Source of the DNA: Thiobacillus sp.
GTDB lineage: Bacteria > Pseudomonadota > Gammaproteobacteria > Burkholderiales > Thiobacillaceae
Assembly (NCBI GenBank): GCA_024710445.1
Contig: JANJUT010000111.1
Location: 1-12,224 of the forward strand
Direction: 5' to 3'
Length of the DNA: 12,224 nucleotides
Positions 1 to 6,392 of the stretch are shown piece by piece. The notes beneath the pieces were generated by a model. It did not search any database and had not been told where the DNA came from. It was given only the letters and a program-made list of their open reading frames with translations. A program made the position numbers and the translations under genes. The number at the start of each line of letters is the position of its first letter. Positions within the stretch are counted from its first letter, which is position 1.

Positions 1-526
1 TCGCATGCATGACTCCGCTGTGGATGAGGATGGAGTCGCCCGCCTGCGTCTCATGGCGCAACAGCAACGCCTCGGCGGTGTGTTCGGCGAGCGCGGCGCG
101 GAAACGCTCCGCATCCACACCGGGCACGAGCCCCGCCAGCACGGCGGCGCCGGCAGCGGCGTGCGCGACATACCAATTCTCCGTCTTGGGCTCGCCGCCG
201 AGTTGCGCGGCGATGCTGGCGGGCGGATGCACCTGCAGGCTGAGACGCTCGCGGCAATCGAGCCACTTCACCAGAATCGGAAACGGCCGCTCAGCCGGCC
301 ACGCCGGCCCCATGATCTCCGCCGTGTGCGCACGCAGGAGCTCGCGCAGGCTGCGGCCCGACGCGGCGCCGCCTTGCACGATCGATTGCGCCTCGGGCCG
401 ATCGACGATCTCCCAACTTTCCCCGATCGGGCCGCCCGCGGGCAAGGTGCGACCGAGCCAGTCGGCGAGCGCACGGCCGCCCCAGACGCGTTCCTGATAG
501 ACCGGTGAAAATTCGTAGTAGCGCAT
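1..526 (-). CDS. manA: Mannose-6-phosphate isomerase, type I (partial, C-terminus off the left edge)
   Basis: This enzyme interconverts mannose 6-phosphate and fructose 6-phosphate in the cytoplasm; it is a zinc enzyme of the cupin fold. The frame is open from an ATG at 526 to the left edge with no stop, giving 175 residues. The start reads MRYYEFSPVYQERVWGGR, followed by IGESWEIVDRP (about 34-44), typical of short bacterial type I isomerases. Expected zinc ligands are visible: Gln98 and His100 in LSLQVHPP, Glu116 in PKTENWYV, and His174 in SGVMHA. The family is roughly 300-320 residues, so a little over half is seen. No clear Shine-Dalgarno sequence precedes the ATG. It diverges from ftsK across 87 bases. 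Function is fairly sure from the motifs; the Verrucomicrobia assignment is inference from protein style. Confidence 0.85.
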   Translation of the reverse strand, partial: MRYYEFSPVYQERVWGGRALADWLGRTLPAGGPIGESWEIVDRPEAQSIVQGGAASGRSLRELLRAHTAEIMGPAWPAERPFPILVKWLDCRERLSLQVHPPASIAAQLGGEPKTENWYVAHAAAGAAVLAGLVPGVDAERFRAALAEHTAEALLLRHETQAGDSILIHSGVMHA

Positions 527-566
527 GAAGGAAAAGGAGATGAAGTGAGACGCGAGGAACGGGGAA

Positions 567-595
567 TTTACATTGACCCCCTCTCGCGCTACAAC
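567..595 (+). promoter_or_regulatory. Predicted sigma-70-like promoter of ftsK
   Basis: A -35-like TTTACA (567-572) and a -10-like TACAAC (590-595) are separated by exactly 17 bases in the manA-ftsK divergent gap. The expected transcript start near 602 would leave a leader of only about 12 bases before the ATG at 614. This is a match by eye only, and promoter consensus in the presumed host phylum is less certain. Confidence 0.4.
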
Positions 596-613
596 TGTGT
601 AAAGGCACTCAAA

Positions 614-997
614 ATGGCCAAAGCCGCGAGTTCAAATTCCAAGGACAACACGCCCTCGTTCGAAGGGCCGCGTTACCGACCCAACTGGTTCGGTGCGCTG
701 CTCTGCTTCGGCTGCGGCGTGCTGCTGCTCGTGGCGATGCTCGACTACGCACCGAGCCAGACGGAGTGGATGCAACAGGGCGGCAAGTCCGAGGTGGTCA
801 ACGGCGTCATGCGCCAAGTGCCGGTCAAGACCGCCACGGCCCCGAACCTCGTCGGCGCGGTCGGTGCCGACGTTTCCTTTGCGAACTTCGCCCTGCTGGG
901 CGGCAGCGCGTGGCTCGTGCCGATCTTTCTGCTCTGGATGTCCTACACCTATGTGCGCAGCGCGCGCAGGTCATTGGTTTTCCAGCCATTGTCGTAA
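614..997 (+). CDS. ftsK: FtsK/SpoIIIE-type DNA translocase, N-terminal membrane domain (truncated at the junction)
   Basis: FtsK is a septum-anchored ATPase that pumps chromosomal DNA during division. Only its N-terminal membrane part is here. I place the start at the ATG at 614 (MAKAASSN), preceded by AAAGG eight bases upstream, rather than at an in-frame ATG at 545. Residues 19-24 (PRYRPN) lead into a first membrane helix (about 25-43). A second helix (about 90-112) follows the motif NLVGAVGADVSF, which is typical of FtsK N-domains, and ends in SYTYVRSARR. After codon 119 (nt 970) the frame reads only eight foreign residues and stops at 997. The remaining membrane helices, the linker and the whole motor domain (normally several hundred residues) are missing. 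The genuine part ends somewhere in 955-970. Identification rests on N-domain style, as no motor motif is visible. Confidence 0.65.
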   Translation: MAKAASSNSKDNTPSFEGPRYRPNWFGALLCFGCGVLLLVAMLDYAPSQTEWMQQGGKSEVVNGVMRQVPVKTATAPNLVGAVGADVSFANFALLGGSAWLVPIFLLWMSYTYVRSARRSLVFQPLS

Positions 998-1224
998 ATT
1001 ACCTCGCCGCCGAGGGTGAACTTGCCGGTAGTCGGCTCGATTACCGCGCCCAGACATTTCAGCAGGGTGGTCTTGCCAGAGCCGGACGGCCCGATCAGCC
1101 CCACCACTTCACCGGGGTAAACGGTCATGTCAACGCCCTTCAGCGCATCGACCGCGGCGCTGCCGCTGCCGTAGCGCTTGGTGATGCCTTCGATGAGAAT
1201 CGCGGGTTGTTCCTCTTCAGCCAC
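949..1224 (-). CDS. ABC transporter ATP-binding protein, LolD/MacB/DevA-like (C-terminus lost at the junction)
   Basis: This is the cytoplasmic ATPase of the export system encoded with the permease and adaptor upstream. I chose the GTG at 1224: GGAGG (1231-1235) lies six bases upstream, and the start overlaps the permease stop by eight bases, suggesting translational coupling. A TTG at 1245 is possible but has no such support. About 90 genuine residues remain: an N-terminal strand (ILIEGITKRYG), Walker A GPSGSGKT at 45-52, then the sequence up to NDLRALR at 84-90. The Q-loop, signature motif, Walker B and H-loop are absent because the gene is cut at 955-970; a chance TAG at 949-951 closes the frame. 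The family is about 220-240 residues, so the fragment as assembled could not work. The intact gene presumably exists in the source genome. Confidence 0.85.
   Translation of the reverse strand: MAEEEQPAILIEGITKRYGSGSAAVDALKGVDMTVYPGEVVGLIGPSGSGKTTLLKCLGAVIEPTTGKFTLGGEVIYDNGWKTNDLRALRT
955..970. other. Chimeric junction with 16-base shared stretch
   Basis: Two genes are cut at the same place. Read on the plus strand, this stretch continues ftsK (VRSARR). Read on the minus strand, it ends an ABC-ATPase with NDLRALR, where the family normally continues towards the Q-loop. The bases gcgcagcgcgcgcagg serve both frames, so the breakpoint cannot be placed more finely. Gene style differs on the two sides. 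Assembly chimerism through a short GC-rich overlap is the simplest reading; true illegitimate recombination is the alternative. Confidence 0.7.
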
Positions 1225-2410
1225 CGATCGCCTCCGCCGGGTCAATTTTGAGCGCGGCGCGGATCGCCAGCACCGAAGCCAGCGCGCACACCACCAGTGT
1301 CAGCACGAAGGCGCGCCCGGCATCGCCGGTTTCAAGCAGCACGTATTTCGGGAACACCGGTGCCCACAAAGTGGCGGCAAACTTGCCGACAAAAAAACCG
1401 ATCACGCCCAGGCCCAGCGCCTCCTGCATGATCATCGCGGCGATGGTGCGGTTCTTGGTGCCGATCAGTTTCAGCACGGCGATTTCCTTGATTTTGCCGA
1501 GCGTCATGGTGTAGATGATGAACGCGACAATGGCCGCGCTCACGATGGCCAGAATGACCAGAAACAGGCCGATCTGTTTGGCGGCGGTGGCAATCAGCTT
1601 GGCCACCAGAATCTCTTCCATGTCATCGCGCGTATATGCGGTGTAACGCTGCCAGCGCGCAATGCTGTCGGCCAGCACGCGCGCATCGGTCCCCGGCTGT
1701 ACGCGCAGCAGCACCGCGTTGACCTTGTGGCTGGAGGTCTGGATCGCCTGCACCGCATCGAGCACGCCGGACTGCCCGGGGCGGTTGATCGCCGGATTGG
1801 CGGCGAGCCGCTGGCGGTCCTCGACGATGGCGTCGTTGTCTTTCAGAAACTGGGCTTCCTGCGCATCCTTCAGCGGAATGAACAGCATCGGATCGCCGTT
1901 GGACGACACCATGCGCCGGGTCAGCCCGACCACGGTGTAATCGTTGCGGCGGATGCGCACCACGTCGCCGACTGCAAACCCGGTCTTGACGTCGGCCACC
2001 GCCTCGTAGTGGGCGCGGCCAATCGGACGACCGGCAACCAGAAACGCCGGCCCGCCCGGCTGACCCGCCTCGTATCCCGCCACCATCACGCGTTGCGACT
2101 GGTTCCGGCGCGACACCTGCATGGTGAGATACGACACGTTGCCGGCCTGCGCCACGCCCCCCAATCCCAGCAGCGCGCGATACAGATCGTCCGGCACGTT
2201 CGACGGCTCGGCAAACGGGCCCAGCGTGTTTTGCTGCACTACCCAGACGTCGGCATTGACGGCATGCAACAGCACCTTGGCATCGTCGACCATGCCGCGG
2301 TAGACGCCGGCCATGGTCAGCGTCACGCCGATCAGCAACCCCAGCCCGAATCCGGTCAGCAGGTAGCTTTTCAGGTTGTGGGCGATGTCGCGCCTGGCCA
2401 GATTGATCAT
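1217..2410 (-). CDS. ABC transporter permease, FtsX/DevC-type
   Basis: This 397-residue inner-membrane subunit belongs to the type VII (MacB/FtsX/DevC-like) exporters, which couple cytoplasmic ATP hydrolysis to movement of substrates in the periplasm. The layout is the usual four-helix one: TM1 near residues 16-36, a large periplasmic domain (about 38-275), then TM2 (280-304), TM3 (324-346) and TM4 (367-386). Between TM2 and TM3 the cytoplasmic loop KIKEIAVLKLIGTKN is the typical FtsX-family coupling segment. It ends in DPAEAIGG, a common ending in this family. The ATG at 2410 is 16 bases after the adaptor stop, and the 3' end overlaps the ATPase gene by eight bases. The substrate is unknown. 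DevC-like systems export glycolipids in cyanobacteria and MacB exports peptides or macrolides, so neither should be assumed. Confidence 0.88.
   Translation of the reverse strand: MINLARRDIAHNLKSYLLTGFGLGLLIGVTLTMAGVYRGMVDDAKVLLHAVNADVWVVQQNTLGPFAEPSNVPDDLYRALLGLGGVAQAGNVSYLTMQVSRRNQSQRVMVAGYEAGQPGGPAFLVAGRPIGRAHYEAVADVKTGFAVGDVVRIRRNDYTVVGLTRRMVSSNGDPMLFIPLKDAQEAQFLKDNDAIVEDRQRLAANPAINRPGQSGVLDAVQAIQTSSHKVNAVLLRVQPGTDARVLADSIARWQRYTAYTRDDMEEILVAKLIATAAKQIGLFLVILAIVSAAIVAFIIYTMTLGKIKEIAVLKLIGTKNRTIAAMIMQEALGLGVIGFFVGKFAATLWAPVFPKYVLLETGDAGRAFVLTLVVCALASVLAIRAALKIDPAEAIGG
1231..1235 (-). promoter_or_regulatory. Ribosome binding site deciding the ATPase start
   Basis: GGAGG on the minus strand lies six bases before the GTG at 1224 and inside the 3' end of the permease gene. 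It is the strongest Shine-Dalgarno I see in the window and favours GTG 1224 over the upstream TTG at 1245. Confidence 0.65.
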
Positions 2411-2426
2411 GACGGCTGTCGTCCGA

Positions 2427-3596
2427 TCACGGCTTCGTCAAAGCCTGCTCGCGCACCCGCATCGTTTCTTCGAGCTGTTTTTCGCTGTAAACGATCAGGC
2501 TGTCGCCCTCGGCAAGACCCGACACGATCTGCACGCGTTCAGCCGTCTGCGCGCCGAGCTGCACCGGCTTGAAGCGTGCCTGGCCGTCGACCGCCTGCCA
2601 GACGCCGGCCTGATTGTTCCGGTGTGCGACGGCGGCGCGTGGCACCGCCAGCACATTGCGTGCGCCGGCCAGATGAATATCGACTTCCGCCAGTTCACCC
2701 AGATACAACTGGCTCGGCGCCGGATCGAATGCCACATTGACGATGCGTTCCTCGGTCACCGCATCGCTCTGCAATTCGATTCGCACCACCTTTCCGGGCA
2801 GGGCCCTGCCCGGTGCCGAGCGCAGCGTGATATCCGCAGCCTGGCCCGCCAGCACCCCCTGCGCGCGGGCCTGATCAACCCGCACCCGCACCCACAGCTG
2901 CGCCGGATCGGCCAGCCGCAACACCGCCTGCCCGGCCACCACGGTGGCACCCGGCTCGGCTTCACGCGCGGTCACCCCGCCATCGATCGGACTCAGCAAT
3001 TTCAGGCTGCTTTGCAATTGCGCAATACCCTGCAACTCGGCCTGGGCGCGCCTGATCTCGCGCTGCGCCCCGGCGGCATTGGCACGCGCCGCAGCCAGTG
3101 CCGCCAGTGCCGCGTCGGCTTCGTGGCGGCGGCTGTCGGCCATTTCCCTGGCGACGAAATTCTGCTGATAGAGCGTCTGGTAACGCGCATGGTTGGCCTG
3201 TGCCAGCTTCGCCCGGCTATCCGCCTCGGCAACCTGCGCCTGGGCCGCCAATTCCGCCTCACGTGCCCGCGCGGCCGCATTACTGGCAGCCTCGGCGCGC
3301 TGGCGCAGGTCCACCGGGTCGATTTCCGCCAGCAACTGGCCGGCCTTGACCACATCGCCCTGGTCAACCAGCATCCGCAGCACCCGCCCCGCCTGGATCG
3401 GACCGACCGTATAGGCATGCCGGGCCTCTACCGTGCCAATGCCATACACATCCGGGTTCAGGTCGGCGCGCGTGACCGTGGCGAATGCCACCCCCACCGG
3501 CGCCAATGGGCCACGCGTGGTCAGCAGCCAGACAAAGGCAGCCAGAAATGCCAGCGTTCCGATGGCCAGAAACACACTGCGTTTACTGAGTTTCAT
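2427..3596 (-). CDS. HlyD/MacA-type periplasmic adaptor subunit
   Basis: This membrane-fusion protein would bridge the inner-membrane permease to an outer-membrane channel. I start it at the ATG at 3596 (MKLSKRSV), giving 389 residues and putting it 11 bases after the cytochrome stop. A longer in-frame start at 3659 would overlap that gene and add 21 residues with no signal-like character. Residues 8-26 form a membrane anchor. The first lipoyl half-motif is at about 63-95 (GPIQAGRVLRMLVDQGDVVK), a long Ala/Glu/Arg-rich coiled-coil hairpin at about 97-190, the second lipoyl half at about 199-230 (SPIDGGVTAREAEPG), and a beta-barrel domain after that. The anchor and MacA-like order fit the ABC permease next to it rather than an RND pump. 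No outer-membrane channel gene is in the window. Confidence 0.88.
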   Translation of the reverse strand: MKLSKRSVFLAIGTLAFLAAFVWLLTTRGPLAPVGVAFATVTRADLNPDVYGIGTVEARHAYTVGPIQAGRVLRMLVDQGDVVKAGQLLAEIDPVDLRQRAEAASNAAARAREAELAAQAQVAEADSRAKLAQANHARYQTLYQQNFVAREMADSRRHEADAALAALAAARANAAGAQREIRRAQAELQGIAQLQSSLKLLSPIDGGVTAREAEPGATVVAGQAVLRLADPAQLWVRVRVDQARAQGVLAGQAADITLRSAPGRALPGKVVRIELQSDAVTEERIVNVAFDPAPSQLYLGELAEVDIHLAGARNVLAVPRAAVAHRNNQAGVWQAVDGQARFKPVQLGAQTAERVQIVSGLAEGDSLIVYSEKQLEETMRVREQALTKP

Positions 3597-3607
3597 GATG
3601 GGGCAGA

Positions 3608-4087
3608 TCAGTGATTGTTGGTTAAGACTGGCCCCTGAATCTGATAAGTCGCATGGCAACTGGCACAGTTCTTCAGGGTGGCAGACAGCTGGTTCAGGGT
3701 ATGGCTCACATCCTGCAGGGTTTCCGCATCCATTGCCATCTGGTCGAAACTGCCGTGCACCGTCGCGCCCAGCTGCCTGAATTCCTGCGGCAACTTCGCG
3801 CGCAATGCGGGCGGCACCTCATGCACCATTTTCTGGCCCATGTTGCGTGCGGCATCCGCTGCCGCCTGCATGTCCTGTTTGCTCAGCGAATAAGTCATTT
3901 TCTGCACCCCATCCAGGAACAGGCGCATTTCTTCCAGAATCATCATGCGCTCGTCCGGCGTCAGCTTCAGCACTGCGCGGTTGTCCGTGGCCGGGACATG
4001 GCCATGATGATCATGGCCTTCCTCGGCGTATGCAGCACCCAGATTCAGGCACAGCAGGGAAATCGTGGCGGCGTGGCGATATTTCAT
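3608..4087 (-). CDS. Periplasmic cytochrome c'-like protein with His-rich N-terminus
   Basis: The 159-residue product begins with a signal peptide (about 1-21, cleavage predicted after AAYA). The mature N-terminus carries a His-rich stretch EEGHDHHGH (22-30), which could bind a metal. The rest is largely helical, with one c-type heme motif CASCH at 141-145 near the C-terminus followed by ATY. A single C-terminal CxxCH in an otherwise helical protein of this size is the pattern of the cytochrome c'/c556 four-helix family. An axial ligand cannot be fixed by eye. The start ATG overlaps the tetR stop as ATGA, and AGGAAA lies about six bases upstream. Sitting between a repressor and an export system, it may sense, bind or reduce the exported compound, but that is inference. 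A diheme or electron-chain role is unlikely with one motif. Confidence 0.75.
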   Translation of the reverse strand: MKYRHAATISLLCLNLGAAYAEEGHDHHGHVPATDNRAVLKLTPDERMMILEEMRLFLDGVQKMTYSLSKQDMQAAADAARNMGQKMVHEVPPALRAKLPQEFRQLGATVHGSFDQMAMDAETLQDVSHTLNQLSATLKNCASCHATYQIQGPVLTNNH

Positions 4088-4731
4088 GATGGACTTTCCT
4101 GGAAAGGTTGTTGACGTATGGCCTGCAGGTAAACCGGAAAAGTGCGGGCGGCTTCTTTCTCGATGGCACGCTGGCCGCGCAGTATCGAGGATTGCAGCAC
4201 CAGGCCCTGGACCATGCCGATATACAGGGTGGCAGCGGCGTGGGTATCGAGGTCGGCGCGGGCCAGACCCTGTGCCTGGGCATCGGTCAGCAGGCCGGCG
4301 ATCTTCGCCTCGTAGCCCAGCATGATTTCGGTTACCAGTTGGCGCAGCATGGCATTGCGGCCATGCAGGTGTTTGGAGGTCAGCACGCGCGGGATGGCTG
4401 GATGACCGGCAATGAATTCGATGTGGGCAAAAAACATGCGCTGCAGCGCGTCCAGCGGGTCGCGCCCCTGTGCCGCTGCGTTCCCCAGTACCGCCATCAG
4501 GCGGTTACGTACCCACTGCATCACCGCCAGCCAGATGGCGTCCTTGCTGGCGAAATGGCGGAACACCGCGCCCTGCGTCACTCCCATCGCCTCCGCCATG
4601 TCCTGGGTGGTGACGTCATCGACGCCCTGTTTGTCGGCCAGTTCCAGCGTGACGCGGATGATTTCCTCGCGCCGCTCGTCTGCACCCAGTCGTTTGCGCT
4701 GGGGTTGATTGAACTCGGGTTCGCCGGACAT
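4084..4731 (-). CDS. TetR/AcrR-family transcriptional repressor
   Basis: A 215-residue one-component regulator and the first gene of the export operon. After a charged N-terminal arm, residues about 18-65 form the TetR DNA-binding domain: helix 1 EEIIRVTLELADKQGVDDV, then the helix-turn-helix TTQDMAEAMGVTQGAVFRHF (41-60) and the typical follow-on SKDAIW. The C-terminal ligand-binding domain is divergent, as usual, so the ligand cannot be guessed. The stop overlaps the next ATG by four bases, so regulator and cytochrome are probably translationally coupled. A perfect palindrome lies 12 bases upstream of the start, pointing to autorepression of the whole operon. The Shine-Dalgarno is weak (CAGGTT). 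Confidence 0.9.
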   Translation of the reverse strand: MSGEPEFNQPQRKRLGADERREEIIRVTLELADKQGVDDVTTQDMAEAMGVTQGAVFRHFASKDAIWLAVMQWVRNRLMAVLGNAAAQGRDPLDALQRMFFAHIEFIAGHPAIPRVLTSKHLHGRNAMLRQLVTEIMLGYEAKIAGLLTDAQAQGLARADLDTHAAATLYIGMVQGLVLQSSILRGQRAIEKEAARTFPVYLQAIRQQPFQESPS

Positions 4732-4743
4732 GATTCAAACCTG

Positions 4744-4773
4744 ATTAAGGTAGTAATTGATTACTACCTTAAT
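4744..4773. promoter_or_regulatory. Predicted TetR operator: perfect 14-base inverted repeat
   Basis: The arms ATTAAGGTAGTAAT and ATTACTACCTTAAT are exact reverse complements separated by TG. The 30-base site begins 12 bases upstream of the tetR ATG and covers the predicted -10 region of the operon promoter. Size, symmetry and position are those of a TetR-family autoregulatory operator. It is not followed by a T-run on either strand, so it is not read as a terminator. Confidence 0.8.
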
Positions 4774-4794
4774 TTCATCGCGAGCAAAGGTCAA
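4766..4794 (-). promoter_or_regulatory. Predicted promoter of the tetR-cytochrome-export operon
   Basis: On the minus strand TTGACC (4794-4789) is followed after 17 bases by TAAGGT (4771-4766), a good -35 with a weak -10. The -10 is inside the palindrome at 4744-4773, so repressor binding would block polymerase. The -35 lies only 20 bases past the bioA stop codon, so the promoter is squeezed between the two genes. Confidence 0.5.
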
Positions 4795-4814
4795 GCCCCA
4801 GACCGGCACCCCGT

Positions 4815-6185
4815 TCAAACGTCAGGATGATCGAGACAAACCAGCAATGTCTGCGCCAGGCCGCGCACCTCGTCGGCACTCGTTACGTAAGGCGGCATGA
4901 CATAGACCGTGCTGCCGATCGGACGGATGAACACCCCGTGCGCCAGTGCCACCCGGTGAAAGTGCGCAGCAAAATCCGGCTGGACATCCGCCACATCGAA
5001 CGCCCAGATCATGCCGCACTGACGGAAATGACGGACACGTGGGTGAGCGGACACTTCGTCCAGAAGCCTCGTGAATTGGGCAGCCTTCTCACGGTTGGCG
5101 GCGATGATGCCGTCCGACTCGAAGATATCCAGCACTGCCAGTGCCGCCCGGCAGGCCAGCGGATTGCCGGTGTAGGAGTGCGAATGCAGAAAGCCTTGCG
5201 CCGTGGCATCGCCGTAAAAAGCAGCGTAGACCGCATCGGTCGTCAGCACGGCAGACAACGGCAGGTAGCCGCCGGTAATGCCTTTGGACAGGCAGATAAA
5301 ATCGGGCTTGACTGTTTTAATGCCCGCTCCTGCAAGCGAGAGCGGGGGCGCCTGCTCGCACGCGAACATCGTCCCGGTCCGGCCAAATCCAACAGCGATT
5401 TCATCGGCAATCAAGTGCACCCCGTATTGGTCACAGAGTTCGCGCGCCCGGCTCAAGTACACCGGGTGATACATCGCCATGCCGGCCGCGCCCTGCACCA
5501 GCGGTTCAATGATGAAGGCTGCGGTGCGGGCGGCGTGTTCGGCCAGATGCGCTTCCAGCATCGCAGCGCAACGCAGGGCAAAGGCCTCGGCCGATTCGCC
5601 CGGCTCGGCCAGTCGCGCGTCCGGCGTGGGTACCTGCACTGAGTGCCGCAGCAGCGGTTCATAGGTGCGCTTGAACAGCGGAATATCGGTCACCGACAAC
5701 GCGCCCACGGTTTCGCCGTGGTAGCCGTTTTTCAGGCTGATGAATTCATTCTTTTCCGCCTGGCCAGCGTTGCGCCAATAGTGAGCGCTCATTTTCAGCG
5801 CTATTTCCGTGGCGGAAGACCCGTCCGACCCATAGAACGCATGCCCCAGCCCGGTCAGCTGCGCCAGCCGTTCGGACAGGTCCACCACAGGGGCATGGGT
5901 CGCGCCAGCCAGCATCACATGCTCGATCCTGCCAAGCTGGTCGGTGATGGCGGCGTTGATGCGCGGATTGCAATGGCCGAACAGATTGACCCACCAGCTC
6001 GAAATCGCATCCAGGTAGCGACGGCCATCCGGATCGATCAGCCACGGTCCCTCGCCACGCGCGATGGCCAGTGGCGGGTTGGCTTCCAACTGCTTCATCT
6101 GGGTGCAGGGGTGCCAGACGGCGGCGCGGGTTCGGCTTAAAAGATCGTCGTCGGTCACCATGAGATTTGATAGCCCTGTGTCCAT
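4815..6185 (-). CDS. bioA: Adenosylmethionine-8-amino-7-oxononanoate aminotransferase
   Basis: BioA is a cytoplasmic PLP enzyme that transfers an amino group from S-adenosylmethionine to KAPA, giving DAPA, the step before dethiobiotin in biotin synthesis. The 456-residue product carries the BioA hallmark HPCTQMK near 25-31, SSWWVNLFGHCNP (62-74) in the substrate region, YGSDGSSATEIALK (118-131), the cofactor-binding Asp261 in IADEIAVGFGRTG, and the PLP-linking Lys301 in LSKGITGG. HSHSYTGNPLACRAAL (334-349) is also typical. The ATG at 6185 gives the longest form; an ATG at 6161 (MVTDDDLL) would give 448 residues, closer to the usual size, and neither has a strong Shine-Dalgarno. No other bio gene is in the window, so it appears to stand alone here. 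Confidence 0.95.
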   Translation of the reverse strand: MDTGLSNLMVTDDDLLSRTRAAVWHPCTQMKQLEANPPLAIARGEGPWLIDPDGRRYLDAISSWWVNLFGHCNPRINAAITDQLGRIEHVMLAGATHAPVVDLSERLAQLTGLGHAFYGSDGSSATEIALKMSAHYWRNAGQAEKNEFISLKNGYHGETVGALSVTDIPLFKRTYEPLLRHSVQVPTPDARLAEPGESAEAFALRCAAMLEAHLAEHAARTAAFIIEPLVQGAAGMAMYHPVYLSRARELCDQYGVHLIADEIAVGFGRTGTMFACEQAPPLSLAGAGIKTVKPDFICLSKGITGGYLPLSAVLTTDAVYAAFYGDATAQGFLHSHSYTGNPLACRAALAVLDIFESDGIIAANREKAAQFTRLLDEVSAHPRVRHFRQCGMIWAFDVADVQPDFAAHFHRVALAHGVFIRPIGSTVYVMPPYVTSADEVRGLAQTLLVCLDHPDV

Positions 6186-6392
6186 TTAATGTTGTAGATG
6201 GCAAAACCCATTTGAATATATATATCGTTCGGTTTGAAATCCTGGCCGGATCAACTGGTTTGGGGGTCATTGGCTGCCGGTTTTTTTCACGGGCACCGAT
6301 GAGGAGCCAAATTCCAACCCGTCGCTCTGGTCAACCGCTTTGCCATACATGATGATGGAAACGGGGACCACAAGACACGTAACCGCCCCGCA
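6186..6392. other. Intergenic gap between glcF and bioA
   Basis: This 207-base gap has no convincing gene. It holds an alternating A/T run at 6216-6225, about 31 bases upstream of the bioA ATG, which could supply the -10 of a bioA promoter, but no good -35 lies at the right distance. The gap is less GC-rich than the genes around it. A short GC stem just past the glcF stop is too weak to call a terminator. I see no riboswitch or BirA-type operator. Confidence 0.4.

Noticed and set aside
5..508. A 167-codon plus-strand frame at the left edge
   Set aside because: The opposite strand encodes a recognisable mannose-6-phosphate isomerase with its zinc ligands.
1178..2572. A 464-codon open frame on the plus strand
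   Set aside because: It lies opposite the permease gene, is rich in His, Arg and Gln with no recognisable domain, and is a shadow of GC-rich coding sequence on the minus strand.
2376..3614. A 412-codon open frame on the plus strand
   Set aside because: It is antisense to the HlyD adaptor, which has clear lipoyl and coiled-coil features. The composition is typical of antisense shadow frames.
6362..6392. Possible terminator after glcF
   Set aside because: On the minus strand CGGGG and CCCCG could pair just past the stop, but the stem has only 5 base pairs, a loop of about 19 bases and only three T's after it.
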